A stretch of DNA of 64,000 nt from Hyaloscypha bicolor E (GCF_002865645.1 NW_020194671.1:62001-126000), one strand, 5' to 3'. Positions 46,821 through 58,400 are shown, numbered from the stretch's first letter. Numbers and translations are program-made. The notes: generated by a model from the letters alone, not told the origin.

Positions 46821-47140
46821 AACCGGCAGGTTCCCGGACTCTATCCCCACTGTCTATGATTACAACAATCTCGAAGGATCGAGCAGCTGATATTAAGCAA
46901 TGTTTTAAGATAATTGATATTCGGCAAGGAGGACACTCACCACCTATCCGGATTATTCCTTACTAACGCGTTGACATGTGTATTAGGGCCCGTTTCGCAC
47001 CCCGCCAATATTCGGATACTGCCAATATCCGAATACTGGCGTTCGGATATTACAAAAATTAGCGTTTCGCATTTTTTTTGGGGGGAAACTAGATTTGAAC
47101 GCTGGTATTTGAATGCCAGTATTTGCCCCCCCATACTAAT

Positions 47141-47189
47141 CTCAGTATTTTCAGAACGACCTCTAGAAGGTCGTTCTCAAAATACTGAG
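47141..47189. repeat. 49-bp palindrome inside the Harbinger-like element
   Basis: ctcagtatttt...aacgacc followed by ggtcgtt...aaaatactgag around a short ctagaa centre, with two mismatches. It would extrude as a cruciform or form a strong RNA hairpin. Confidence 0.8.
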
Positions 47190-47502
47190 CGTTCAAAGCT
47201 CGGCCTTAGGCTACTATATATACCCTATATACCCTAAATGCCCTAATTTACAGTGGGCTCCATTATATACCAGCATTTAATAATTAATTATCTTCCTTCA
47301 TTTTGTTTTGGGACAAGTTTGGTAATGACTTCAGGGCATAAATTCTTTCTAAAGCCTAAAATTTTGCGATTCTCGTAGAAATAATCTCGGATTGATTTAT
47401 TTAGTAGTAAGTAATATAAGATATAATTATTTTATTAATTACTTTTCCATTTAAGAATAAAATAAATTCAGGCTTTAAGACGCTATAATTAATCCTTCGT
47501 CC

Positions 47503-47638
47503 GGTGAGACATGGTCCGTACTAGCAAGGGGGCCTGGCTCAGGGCGAAAAGACGTACTTTTGCTTAGAAACTTATTAGTCATAAATCGCCTTTTTGCCCT
47601 GAGCCAGGCCCCCTTGCTAGTACGGACCATGTCTCACC
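47503..47638. repeat. Hairpin with perfect 43-bp arms
   Basis: 47503-47545 is the exact reverse complement of 47596-47638 (43 of 43 bases). The arms are GC-rich (aagggggcctggctcaggg), in contrast to the AT-rich host element, and the loop is 50 bp. Weaker pairing extends a few bases beyond both ends (ccttcg/cgaagg). It is either a nested foldback transposon or a retained hairpin RNA-like unit. Confidence 0.9.
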
Positions 47639-48040
47639 AACGAAGGGATAGGGAGTAATCACTAATTATTTTAGGAATGAGAAGTGGAAGATTAGTGAGT
47701 CTGAAAATAGAGGCTGAAAATGCTAGCGGAGATGAATCTGAAACCTCCGTAATTATTATGAATACTGAGTATCTACGGCGTGCGAAACAAGTCCAAATTG
47801 TACAGATACTAGCGTTCAATATCGGGCGTTGAACGCTAGAGTTCAATATTACTAATATTCAGCTTTCAACTTCGTGAGCCCGTGCGAAACGGGCCCTTAC
47901 TGGCACAGTAGGCAGGATCCCAAAGCTGAGAAAATTGTGAAAAGGCCAATTACTATCCCCGCCAACTCCACCAAGCCGTCACTCTTTAGGTAGAGGAGCG
48001 GCACGACTGTTATTTTCGTAAGTACTTCAATAAATAGTAC

Positions 48041-48152
48041 GGCTGAGTTCTGCTGTGCAATGTACATGAAACAGTCTTTCACATGAAATACTGTGCGGCT
48101 GAAGTCTGCTGTGTAATGTGAATGACATTGTGTTCCCTATGGAATACCGTGC
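48041..48152. repeat. 56-bp direct duplication upstream of the glycoprotein gene
   Basis: 48041-48096 and 48097-48152 are adjacent copies, both beginning ggctga and ending actgtgc or accgtgc, with clear divergence in the middle. It lies about 200-300 bp before the ATG at 48345, in the promoter region. Confidence 0.75.
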
Positions 48153-48246
48153 GATAGCCACGCCACCAATCCCTTGCCTGCGGCGAAGAAGGTGAGGCCT
48201 TTCGATGCGTAGCCAGAGGGTATACTTTGACCACAACTAGGAGGCA

Positions 48247-48254
48247 TATATAAT
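48247..48254 (+). promoter_or_regulatory. TATA box of the repeat-glycoprotein gene
   Basis: tatataat in the context gaggcatatataatttgc, 91 bp before the ATG at 48345. Its position and sequence fit a fungal TATA box with a leader of roughly 50-60 nt. Confidence 0.45.
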
Positions 48255-48344
48255 TTGCATCCACGTCCCTCTAAGTAAGTCCTCAAACTTCCTCAAACAA
48301 ACAGTCTTTCTCGTTTCTCATGTCATTGCCAATCTCATACTAAG

Positions 48345-51300
48345 ATGGAGTTTGCTCACTGGACTTTAGCAATCCTGCTCGCGACAAGTCTTACTCAAGC
48401 CTCATGGATCCCCACAAGGAACCAGCAACAACGTGCAGAGCGTGACCTCGCCGTATCTGCCAACGTTGACACCGCCGTCGAAGTCCACCTCTCCGACTTC
48501 GCCACGCTAGAGGAACTTGCAGAGGAACTTATTATCGATTTCAGATGTCTCCTGGACGCTAACCCGCTGCTATCGACTCTCCATGCTGGAGACCATTGCA
48601 TTGTTCCCTATAGCTGCTGCGGCACCAGCTGCAAGGGCAAGTTTTGTAGCAAACGTCCTCAGTGTCACGGTCACTCGACTTCATCGGCTCCGGTACAGAC
48701 AACTGGTACGACGACTACTTGTGTCACAACTATCACTACCAGCATTCCTACGACACTGTCTACCTCGACCAGCATTACAGTCGTCCCTCCGGCAAGCAGC
48801 AGCACGTCAATTGTGACTCACACCAACAGTTCGACGGCTACAATTTCACCCGCCAGTAGCACAGCCGTTGTTCCTCCAGCGAGCAGCAGCAGTGTGCCCC
48901 CAGGGTCTTCCTCGACCCCCCCAGGTTCTTCCTCAATCACACCAGGCTCTTCCACAACTACCCCTGGTTCTTCCACAATACCTGGAATTGTTACAACGAC
49001 CAACTCTCTGGGACAGACTGTAATCTCCGACAGCTCTGGTGCTGTTACACTGACAACTGGTATATCTACTGCCAGCGTTGTCACCTTGCCCGATGGTTCT
49101 ATTGTTACCTTTCAGCCATCTACTACTACTCCTGGGTCTTCGTCCCCGCCCGCAACCGTCCCCGGCGTCGTCACTACGACCAATTCTCTCGGACAGACCG
49201 TAATCTCCGACAGCTCAGGAGCCGTTACCCTTTCTACAGGTATCTCTACTGCTAGCGTTGTTACCTTGCCTGATGGTTCTGTTGTTACCTTTCAACCATC
49301 TACTACTGCTACTGGGTCTTCGTCCCCGCCCACAACTATCTCCGGCGTCGTTACCACGACAAACTCTCTCGGACAAACAGTAATTTCGGATAGTTCAGGA
49401 GCCGTTACACTTCCTACTGGTATCTCTACTGCCAGCGTTGTCACCTTGCCGGATAGCTCTATCGTTACCTTCCAACCTACCACTCAAGCAACGAGCTCAT
49501 CAAGCTTGCCTGGCATTCTCACTACAACAGATCCTGCAGGAGAGACCGTGATATCAAGCTCCGGCGAGCAGTTTACAATCCCTACGGCGGCCACTACACC
49601 AATTACTCTTACCAATGGTAATGGCTCTATTTTTACATTTTCGCCAACCGTCTCACCCCCACCAGGCAGCTCGAGCCCAACTTCATCATCAGGCCCTCCT
49701 GGAGTTATTACCACAACGGATCCCGCTGGTGAGACAGTAATTTCAAGCTCCGGAGAGGGATTTACAATCCCTACGGCGGTCACTACACCAATTACTCTTA
49801 CCAACGGTGATGGCTCTGTTTTTACATTTTCCCCAACATTCTCACCCCCACCAGGCAGCTCAAGCCCAACTTCATTATCAGGCCCTCCTGGGATTATCAC
49901 CACAACGGATCCTGCCGGTGAGACCGTGATTTCAAGCTCCGGAGAGGGATTTACAATCCCTACAGCGGTCACTACACCAATCACCGTTACAAATGGAGAA
50001 GGATCTGTGTTCACTTTCTCCCCAACAGGTCCGCCGAGCTCGAGCAGCACATCTTCATCGACAATACCGATCGGTGGAATCTTTCCCGTTACCACTTCCG
50101 TGCCGGCACCTAAGGTAAGTCTGACCAGCGAAAGCGTTCTCGCTAGCAGTAATAGTAACTTGCTGGATCTGGCTTGCTTTCCAAGTTTCCATCCACTCTA
50201 AGCTTCACCTCCTGTCTGAAATTTTCACTGACCTTATCTGCAAAGGCGACCGATGGTGGGACTGAAATACCTTGCAACCTCTGGTTCTTCGACTTGTGCA
50301 TTCAGTTTGGGGATATTAGCATCGGCGGCTGGGAATTCAACCTGCCGACTGGTGTTCGCCCTCCTGGTCCGCCACCAGGGATTACCTTCCCCCCATCGCT
50401 TTCCATCTCGGTCAGCATCAGCGGCACACTACCTCCCTGGCCATCGGTTACTATCGGTCCCGATAATTTACCAACATATGAGCCAAAGCCAACCGATGGA
50501 CCTGATGATGGTTGCAAGACTGAGTCGGCTGAGGTTTGCTTGACTAGTACATCATTCGGCGTCGACACTGCTACTGTTACCACCACCTCCTCGGTGCTTT
50601 CAACGTGTGCCACTATATTCGGTTGTGATGTTACAGACAGCGCAAGCTCGACCGCGACTACTTCAACTGCATCAAGCTCAGACTACCCATACTCTTGCAC
50701 CCTTGGTTGTACGGCTTGCGTAGCTAAGCGAGGACTCACAACTGCTACAGCAGCGCCTCCCCTGCCAACGACGGACACAAAGAAGGCAAAGGACCTGTTT
50801 TCCTATGCCCGAAACTTGACTTTGGCCGAGCGTGATATTCCAAGTGAAGCAAACGCTGATGGTATTGCTGAATTCTATTCCGAGGTCGCTGGCGCGTCGG
50901 ATACGACTGTGGTCTCAGAAGACAACGTGGGCCAGACGGAAATCTCGAGTTCTCGGTTTAAATACTTTGACAACTCCGAGCTAAATATCTTGGTCGAAGG
51001 CTTGAGAGGCTGCACTTCCGTCGTGGTGGTGTCCCGGCTTGGTAAGCTTTTAGTCCTTTAGCCACTTTTGAAAGAACTCAATACTGATACTTACCTGTGT
51101 AGGTGTATATGTCAGCCACCTCTGGGAACCATACTTTGGCGTGAGTCCCAGTTACAATTTCCAGACGGGTGTAGTCAATTACCTAAAGTACGCCGAGAGA
51201 ACCTCTCCTTGTTCTCATATCATCGCCCCAACCCCTCGCTAACCTTTACTGACATCTGCACTTGTAGCACTGGTCGTGACAGTGGTCTTACCGGCGGTGT

Positions 51301-52762
51301 AACTGAGAACGGCGTTACTGAGTCACTTACAGTTCTCGTACAGGGCGGTGTGTTCGGTGACACTGCGACCACGAAGATTTTCATTATGACACCAGCGACC
51401 CTCGATCTTGATCTTACTGCGGGCGTTTCCAGCGCCGATCAGCGCGCCAGTCTTACGAACGGAGACTTCCAACCTCTCTTCGATGGTTCAACTACGATTC
51501 CACAGGGCGTTACGCTTCCAGATAGACTCACCCCAATCAAAACACAATTGGGACAACTAATGCCCGGTGTGCCAATTTCGCAATTCACCTACAGGAGGCA
51601 GACCAACGATAGATTTCTGAGCTCGGATGGCTACGGCAAAGCAACCGTAAGTGTTGGGCCATTTCCCCTGCATCGTGTTTCTAAGGAGCCTATACTGCAA
51701 TTACATGGATCTAACAAGCACATTTATCATAGGTCGTATACAGCAACAATCAAAAGGAAGACCCGAATACATTCGAACCAATCGGCCCTCCTCAGCAGGC
51801 TATTTGGCAGTGCTGGATGCAGGGCAAATTGATGGGTTCTGACCAATGGGACGCTTTACCAGGGTAAGTAGCAAATCATCCGTCAAAGAAGCCTCAAGAC
51901 GACTAGGGAGTTTATATGAGGCCCGGGCCTGGTGTATTATCCTAATTGACCAGACCTACTATTACATCTTTGTCTACTAACATATGCCTAGTCAAACTGG
52001 CTCATGTCCCGCCAACCAAAAGCGCCAAGCTGGTAGTCTTTGTAGCTCTCCAACGACATCCCCTGGCACACCGACATCAGTACCTCCGACCACATCAATC
52101 TCATCGACATCGGTTCCTCCGAGCTCATCGATCCCGGCATCCACCCCGAGTACCGTAACAATTACACCTACACCAAGCGGGAGTTCATCGCCCCCATTGA
52201 GTAACCTGCCGACGCTTACCACTGCTCAAAGTACACCAGCCGGTGAAACCTGTGTATCGACCGCTACTTCGACTCAGTGCGCTCTCGGACCTAACCCAAG
52301 TATGTAACTCTTCATCACCGTTGAACTTGTCCCGAACCTGTCACTAATAACTAATCAGGTGAAACGGCTTGCGTTACAAATACATATTGTGCATCCTTTG
52401 CTCCTACAGCAGTCACAACAAGCTCGACTGCTGCACCCACGCCTACGGGTCAGGTGTATATCGATATATATACTGATTCCGATTGCATCAACGTCCTCGA
52501 GCAAACTATCCTAAATGCAATAGGCCAATGTTACAGCCCTACAGACTCGAAGGGCAACCCAATAACATTCGCTTGCTTTGCACTCACCTACATCAGTACG
52601 GCAGCTTCCAACTCAGCTGATCTGATTGCCTACAAGGATGGTGGCTGCTTCGCTCAATTTGATACTGATTCACAAACATATCCTAACTTGACCTCCATCC
52701 AATATCAGAACGAAAAACCATTCACATTGGGGTCTCTAAGCCTGGGTTCGGCTGGCAAGTAG
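48345..52762 (+). CDS. Large secreted Ser/Thr-rich repeat glycoprotein
   Basis: Seven exons join in frame: 48345-50114, 50246-51041, 51103-51187, 51268-51646, 51733-51863, 51992-52299, 52359-52762, giving 1290 residues. The N-terminus MEFAHWTLAILLATSLTQAS is a signal peptide. Residues ~45-95 (LEELAEELIIDFRCLLDANP, then LLSTLHAGDHCIVPYSC) resemble a degenerate LysM, the chitin-binding fold, but weakly. Next come six ~60-residue repeats in two families. The second half has FDLCIQFGDISIGGWEFNLP, a Pro-rich strip, a Cys-containing domain and WEPYFGVSPSYNFQTGVVNYL, then a Ser/Thr/Pro linker and a C-terminal domain with several Cys (DIYTDSDCINVL, GQCYSP). No GPI signal is seen at the end (SLGSAGK). 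A secreted, heavily O-glycosylated wall or adhesive protein is inferred. The second-half architecture occurs in other large fungal extracellular proteins of unknown role. Confidence 0.8.
48978..50035 (+). repeat. Two families of three ~60-residue coding repeats
   Basis: Repeats A start at about 48978, 49158 and 49338 (180-bp period; TTTNSLGQTVISDSSGAVTL, then GISTASVVTLPDGSIVTF). Repeats B start at about 49507, 49696 and 49885 (189-bp period; TTTDPAGETVISSSGE, then TIPTA..TTPITLTNG.GS.FTFSP). The two families share a TTT-x3-G-TVIS core and so derive from one ancestor. High nucleotide identity between copies suggests recent duplication or gene conversion. Confidence 0.9.
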
Positions 52763-54173
52763 CTTTCGAGATCAGAAGCTATAGTGGAACACACCATATA
52801 GGGGAAATGGCTCGAATTGTAACTTATACGAGTGATGAATTTGGCATCTACTTTCCCGCATTCATGATGGAACGGATACTGGATACACGGATATCGTGGC
52901 GTTGCTTTATTCATACTGTCGCTTCCGGAAATGTCGTAGTTTACAATCTCTAGTCTGAATTATAGACTTTTATATCAAACATTACCTGTCTTCAAGATGT
53001 GAGTCTCGTATAGGTCTTCTACCATCACTCAACCATTCCTCCCAAAAGAAGCTCCCTCTCACACCAACGCCATTCAGCGACTATGGAATCCACCAGTATC
53101 CTCACCAGCACCAACAGAAATCTCACTAAACCCCACCACAACCTGCTCCTTCTCCTCCAACCCCAGAACAGAACCCCCAAAAACAGAACTCTCACCAAAC
53201 CCCACCACAACCCCCAAAATATAACCTCCAAACAATCGACTACAAATCCCCCACTACATCCCCTTCATCCTTACCATATCAATCAAATTATCCCTCTTAC
53301 TTTTCACGGTCCTGCAACTGCAAGTCGTTCATGGGATTTCAAATTTCCATGCTTCAGTAACACTGTCTCATATATACTACCGGCATTCTTTAAGGACAAG
53401 GCACGGAACGATAGACAATAAAATACAATATCCAACATTTTAAGTCTTGATAACCTGCAGAGATTCCTTTTGATAATCATGAGCGAAAATGTCGATTTAT
53501 ATCTTCAACAGAATTTTGGGATAGTGGAAGTGTCTCATGAGATTATGAGGGCGAACATGAAGGATTCAACGCGAAGGATTCCACGAAGGATTCCACGATG
53601 GGTTACACGAAGGATTACACGACGGATTACACGACGGATTACACGACGGATTACACGAAGGATTCCACGAAGGATTCAACTCCCAGTGCATATTCAGAGA
53701 ACTTTTTCCATATGACGCACGACATTCCGCCTCCCCCTTTCTTCATTAACGAGCTGAAAAGCAAATACGACTCCAATATCAAGCCGCGTAAGCACGATAA
53801 TCAGCACTAGCAGCGCCGTCGTAAGTCAAGGGAAGTCGACGCGGGTGTGATGGTGTTGGTGATGGTGTATAGGACGTACTACTATTTGTCAACCGTGTCA
53901 AGGGCTGCGTCGTTTGGAGATAGGAAATTGAGTTTGTGAGAATGGCTTTGGCGAGAAAGACAAGTAGAATAGTGAGGGAAGAAGGAAGAAGGAAGAGGGA
54001 AGAGGGAAGGGAAGGAGGATTTGGAGTAAAAGATGTCTTGATCGTAGTTCCTGGCAGCAGGTTGACCGTTTTATATTCAAAATTCGAAGTTGCAATAGTA
54101 TTTTCGTGCACAATGCAATATCAAGCAAATGTACCAACCCAAATTCACCACCACGCAGCTTGTTGCAGCTATG
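52763..54173. other. Intergenic with low-complexity tracts
   Basis: About 1.4 kb. 53040-53230 is a C/A-rich low-complexity tract (accccaccacaac type). No gene is supported. The minisatellite is listed separately. Confidence 0.5.
53560..53690. repeat. 12-bp minisatellite
   Basis: About eleven copies of a 12-bp unit (aaggattccacg, acggattacacg and variants). The unit is a multiple of three, so frames stay open and spell peptides such as KDST/TDYT or RRIT, but no start, domain or downstream frame supports a gene. Confidence 0.9.
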
Positions 54174-55166
54174 TCAATCTGTATCGCCCCCCCGCTCACC
54201 CTGCTTCTCAACCTGCTTCTCTGCCTGCCAGTCCTTTACAGCTTGTAAGAAGCGCATATTGCCACAAGACTGAGCGCAAGCAACGGCACTCGGCCAATTT
54301 GTATCTTCCTGCGTCTTACAATTCAGATTTGGATCCGCGCCGCGATCCAGTAAGAAGTATACCAGCTCTCGAAATATTTGATTGGTGGGTCGTCCAGCCA
54401 CGGTGCAAAGTGGAGTGCTGCATTGGCGGCCAAGCTGGTGTTGTACGGCATTGACGTCAAGCTTGGCGACGTCTACAAGATGGCGTATCATGTCCATACG
54501 GTGTGTATAGAATGAGCTGGGCTCAGAGCCCTCTTTTGGTGCTAGGATCGTGGCTTGCTCGACTGCGCGGTGCAGCGTCCGTGGGTCCAAGGGAGCGCCT
54601 TTCGCTCGTAGTAGCTCGAATGTCTCGACACTGCCTGACGACGCCGCCATGCCGAGAATTGTTGGGGGTGGCACACCTGTACGGCTCTGCACGCCATCCT
54701 TGACTTGAGGCGGGTTGTCAGGAATATCAACTCTAGCGCCGTGATCCAAGCACAATCTAACAAGATCCGGATATTCCACGACATGCCAAAGCAACGGCCA
54801 ACTAGTAATCTTACCAGGGCCTTGTGTATTGATATCCCATCCGTGAGCAACGAGGATCTCAAGGATCTCTTGCGAAGGTTTGGCCATATCATCATTGACC
54901 ATAATATCTGAGGCACTCAGTGCTGCGACATCAGCGCCGTGAGGGTGGTCAACTAAATAGTTAAGCACGTGAACCGCTCCCCTTGCTGCTGAGCGCCTAA
55001 GGCCCCGTTGAACGACGTCCTGGACTGCATGGCTCGAGTTAGATTTGGAGGCGATTGATATAGCCTGTTCCATCAGCGATACATCGTCGGCCTTGCATGC
55101 TTCGATGCATAATGTCATTGGGTTGCTGGATCGACCTGCGGTGCTTTGTTCATTTGTTTGTGCCAT
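54174..55166 (-). CDS. Ankyrin-repeat protein
   Basis: A single exon of 330 codons from ATG 55166 (MAQTNEQSTAGRSS) to the stop at 54174; the frame is open to 55244. The body is degenerate ankyrin repeats: about residues 14-45 (MTLCIEACKADDVSLMEQAI), 50-75 (RSAARGAVHVLNYLVDHP), 90-120 (EILEILVAHGWDINTQGPG), 120-145 (PDLVRLCLDHGARVDIPDNP), 160-185 (GMAASSGSVETFELLRAKGA), then later repeats ending FRELVYFLLDRGADPNLN. No other domain is visible and the tail is charged. Length and composition are those of many solitary fungal ankyrin proteins; the binding partner is unknown. It sits 450 bp from a RIP block yet is uninterrupted. Confidence 0.8.
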   Translation of the reverse strand: MAQTNEQSTAGRSSNPMTLCIEACKADDVSLMEQAISIASKSNSSHAVQDVVQRGLRRSAARGAVHVLNYLVDHPHGADVAALSASDIMVNDDMAKPSQEILEILVAHGWDINTQGPGKITSWPLLWHVVEYPDLVRLCLDHGARVDIPDNPPQVKDGVQSRTGVPPPTILGMAASSGSVETFELLRAKGAPLDPRTLHRAVEQATILAPKEGSEPSSFYTHRMDMIRHLVDVAKLDVNAVQHQLGRQCSTPLCTVAGRPTNQIFRELVYFLLDRGADPNLNCKTQEDTNWPSAVACAQSCGNMRFLQAVKDWQAEKQVEKQGERGGDTD

Positions 55167-55619
55167 CTCCCAAGGCGGTGATCGAGCTCTGAGCGCTTGG
55201 TGTGGGAGGTAGGTGATGTAGGAGGTAAGTGGTGTATGAGGCAAGTAATCTGCTTTGAGTTGTGACTTTTGATCAAAGGTGAGTATCGTAACAGTTGGAT
55301 GTTACAAGATCTATAGCTCAATAGAGAAGAGGAATCCTTGAGGTAGAAATATTCCAAAGGATGACTGGTCCGTGCTCAGCTAAGCGAGAAGCGCTAGTCA
55401 TCATGCGCTTCATAGACCACTCACGGCAATCTACAATGCGCAGCCAGTACGAAGAAGTATACCAGTGAATCGGCCCACAGATCCAACTCCTAGCAATTAT
55501 AATAATTTAGACACCGCGGCTTTACCAGACATATGAAAGAGATATAGTCACATGTGAACCAGGAATTTCTATTCAGAAAACCCCTTGAATTTATAATTCC
55601 AGGGCCAGGTTATATCTCT

Positions 55620-57370
55620 ATATTTAATATATTATACTTTATTTTAAATAAGGCAAATATAATATAAAAAAATATAATTATTACTAGTATTTTCCCGTAA
55701 TATAGGATTTATATAGAACTTTAATTAAAATACTTTAATATTTCTCTTTTTTTTATTTAATTTATTATTAATAATATTTCGAGATATTTATTTCTCAAAT
55801 ATAACTATTTAGTTTTAATAACTAATAAAGAATTTGAATTTTTAATTAATATATATCTAAAATATATTATTTTTAAATACTAATAAACTAATAGAAATAA
55901 AGCTATTAATATTAAATTAATTAAAAAATTATATTAAAAAATAAAAAATAAATAAATTAGAACTATTTTATAGTTTTATTATAAAAAAAAATTATATATA
56001 TTAATATAAATTTTAGTAAATCGGAATTATTTTAAATAAAATTTATTAAAAAGCCTTATTATAAAAAGAAAAAATAAAAACTTTTAGTTTTATTATTTAA
56101 TTAATAATTTAAAAAAATAAATCTATTTTATTTTATTTATTTTTGTTTTTATTTAAACTATTTTTATTTAATTTAGTTTTATATTTAGTTTTTATTTTAA
56201 TTATATATATATTTATTTTAAATATAATTATTATAATATCTTTTATTTATAAATTAGCTATTATTATAAAATCTTGTTTTCTTATAGCTATTATTACTTT
56301 TAATAAATTACTATTTTAATAATATATTTCTCTAATTTATTATATTTAATTTATATAAATTAATTTAAAAATAATAGAATTAATTTTATAAAAATTTATT
56401 ATTACTTTTAAAAAACTATATATAATTTATAAACTAATTAATAAAAAGTTCTTGTGATGTGTGCAGGGTCGCACGTGACTTAAGGGCATGTGACGAACCT
56501 CGGATATCGCGGGTGTCGATCAGGGAGTTCGGCAGCCCTTCGATATCCCAACCAACTACTGTTTACATCATATGCATTAGGCTTATAAATCACTAATTGT
56601 ATGTATGCCATCGGGGCCTCCTATTTAGAGGGGGCTTCCCTGGACCTCACAGGAGGGACAGAGATTAGTTCTGTACTGAATTTAACACTGTGGTTTCACA
56701 ATACACTGATTCATTCTATTGTCTTATTGCCTACCAACAAACACCTCACAGTTCTAATAACTAAAATAATAAAAGAATTTATATTATATTTATTTAATAA
56801 TTATTATAAGATAGTAATATATATAAAAATTATAAAATAAAAAATAATATTTATAATAAATAAATTAATTAAAGCTAGCTAAAAATTTTTTTAACTAAAA
56901 TATAAGAATTTCAGGATTTAAATATAAAAAGTTTAATTAATTTAGATAATTATATTAGTTCTAATAAAGAAATTAAACTAAAATAATAATATAATATATT
57001 TTTTTTATAAATAAACTTAATTTGTTTTATAAACTTATTTATTATAATTTATAATTTATTTTTTTAGTATTATTTCTTTTTAGAACTTGTTTTTTTATTA
57101 GATTTATAAAAGTAATTTTTTTTATTTTTAATTATAGCTTATTTAATTTATTATATTATTAATAATATAATTATAATAAAGCTTAATATTTACTTATTAG
57201 TAAAAATAATAGTAATTATAAATAAAAGGCCTATTTAAGCTTTTTCTAATATTTATTATACTAAAATATAAAAGTAATTAATAACTAATTTTAGTTATAT
57301 AATTTTAATTCAAACCGGCTTCTAATAAGTTAGATAGAAGCTAATAATAAATTCTAATATAAAGGCTACT
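55620..57370. repeat. Second RIP-mutated AT-rich block
   Basis: Almost pure A/T outside the inserted LTR at 56453-56750, without open frames beyond chance. The original repeat cannot be identified by eye. Confidence 0.85.
56453..56750 (+). mobile_element. Solo LTR of the gypsy family, little mutated, with 5-bp TSD
   Basis: Starts TGTGATGTG, ends ACCTCACA, 298 bp, flanked by gttct on both sides (56448-56452, 56751-56755). It is alignable throughout with the ruined LTRs at 4767-4956 and 12105-12400 but keeps its C and G residues (for example gggtcgcacgtgac). A TATA-like cttataaatc lies in the middle. It was inserted into already AT-rich DNA, so it arrived after that block was mutated, or escaped RIP because a lone LTR is short. 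Confidence 0.92.
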
Positions 57371-58008
57371 AGTTATGTGAGGGCGGTCTTTCGTTAAAAG
57401 CCCCCAAGCGGATTGGCCCGGGCGCTGCTGACTAAGGCGCTATCTGGTGAAAGACCATTTCGGTAAAAGACCACTTCCCCTACCCCCTTTCAACTAGCGT
57501 CTACTCGTCTCCTAGTACTCTCTCGTCATGTTTCTCTTTGCGCTCTATAGTATATCAGCGGCAAACATAAAGATGATATACAGTACTTGTACGTCACTAG
57601 CGTTTGCCACTTCTGTGTGTAGGCCGATCATGTTTTAGGTGCAATGCTTTGTTATTTGGAAACCTGTTATCGACCGGAGAGCGCTCCGAATATATAACTT
57701 GCCAGAAGCACCTTAGCTTAAAGGGAATTGATGTTCACGTACTTCGGTTTGACTTGCCAATATGAGTAAGTCAACGACAGAAAACCCCACACTCTTTATA
57801 AGGAAAAATGCCAACTCGTCATTGAAATGGTTCGAATGACTCAACCGGGTTGCAAGGCCGTTGAGATATTAGGTCCCACTCGTAGCCGGTAAGTCTCCGG
57901 ACCGTAATATTCCCACTGTAACATTGTTACGGTCCCTACCTTATCGCTGTGGCGCTGTGGCTCAACGCGGGGTATGTTAGTAAGCACACACATTAAGACA
58001 ACTGCTAA
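57371..58008. other. Boundary DNA with short inverted ggtcttt motifs
   Basis: Composition returns to normal at 57371. ggtctttcgttaaaag and its inverted variants (gaaagaccatttcggtaaaagacca) occur within 110 bp, perhaps the end of a mobile element. No gene is seen to 58008. Confidence 0.4.
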
Positions 58009-58400
58009 CTGTCTAATTTTACAGTATTGCTGGGCGGTGGAACATATGTGTCCAGCAATTGAGACATCTCTGCCGCCGCCGCCAATGTCTTCTTCCCAGG
58101 CTTACGCCTCTTCGCTGGTTCCTTCGCCTTGGGCCCCAGAAGCCCGCCCTTCCGCTGCTGGCTGCTCTCAACAGCCTTGAAGCTCTTCCTAGGTTTGCTG
58201 CGCCTCGGCCGCTGACCCCGACCCCCCCAGCGCCATCGCTTTCGACTTCACCATCGCCATCGTCGTCGTTGTTGGAAGAAGGAGAGGAGAGCACACTGTT
58301 GGGAGGCTGGAAATTTGGAGACAGGGAGTTGGAGATAGACATGGGTGGGAGGGATGTCGTTGGCTGTTGCGGAGGAGTGTCTCCTGTCTCATGCGCTCAG
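58009..58400 (-). CDS. Possible small basic protein, model uncertain
   Basis: On the minus strand, about 58255-58009 reads a Lys/Arg-rich text (RPRRSKPRKSFKAVESSQQ, PAKRRKPGKKTLAAAAEMSQ) ending SNTVKLDS. About 58395-58240 in another frame reads a Pro/Ser then Asp-rich text (SISNSLSPNFQPPNS, SSNNDDDGDGEVESDG). The two could be one gene joined by a very short intron, giving a disordered, nuclear-like protein. No splice pair is convincing, and a plus-strand frame (58059-58799) covers the same DNA. Low confidence. Confidence 0.3.

Larger units (their letters stand above)
46986..47896. mobile_element. PIF/Harbinger-like non-autonomous element, TTA TSD
   Basis: A 911-bp unit whose ends gggcccgtttcgcac and gtgcgaaacgggccc are a perfect 15-bp inverted repeat, flanked by the trinucleotide tta on both sides (46983-46985, 47897-47899). 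GGGCCCGTTT-type ends with TWA target duplications are typical of PIF/Harbinger. Subterminal regions repeat ttcggatatt, aatactggcgttc and ttcaatatt motifs. No transposase frame is present. It contains a 49-bp palindrome (47141-47189) and a 136-bp hairpin (47503-47638). Confidence 0.85.
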
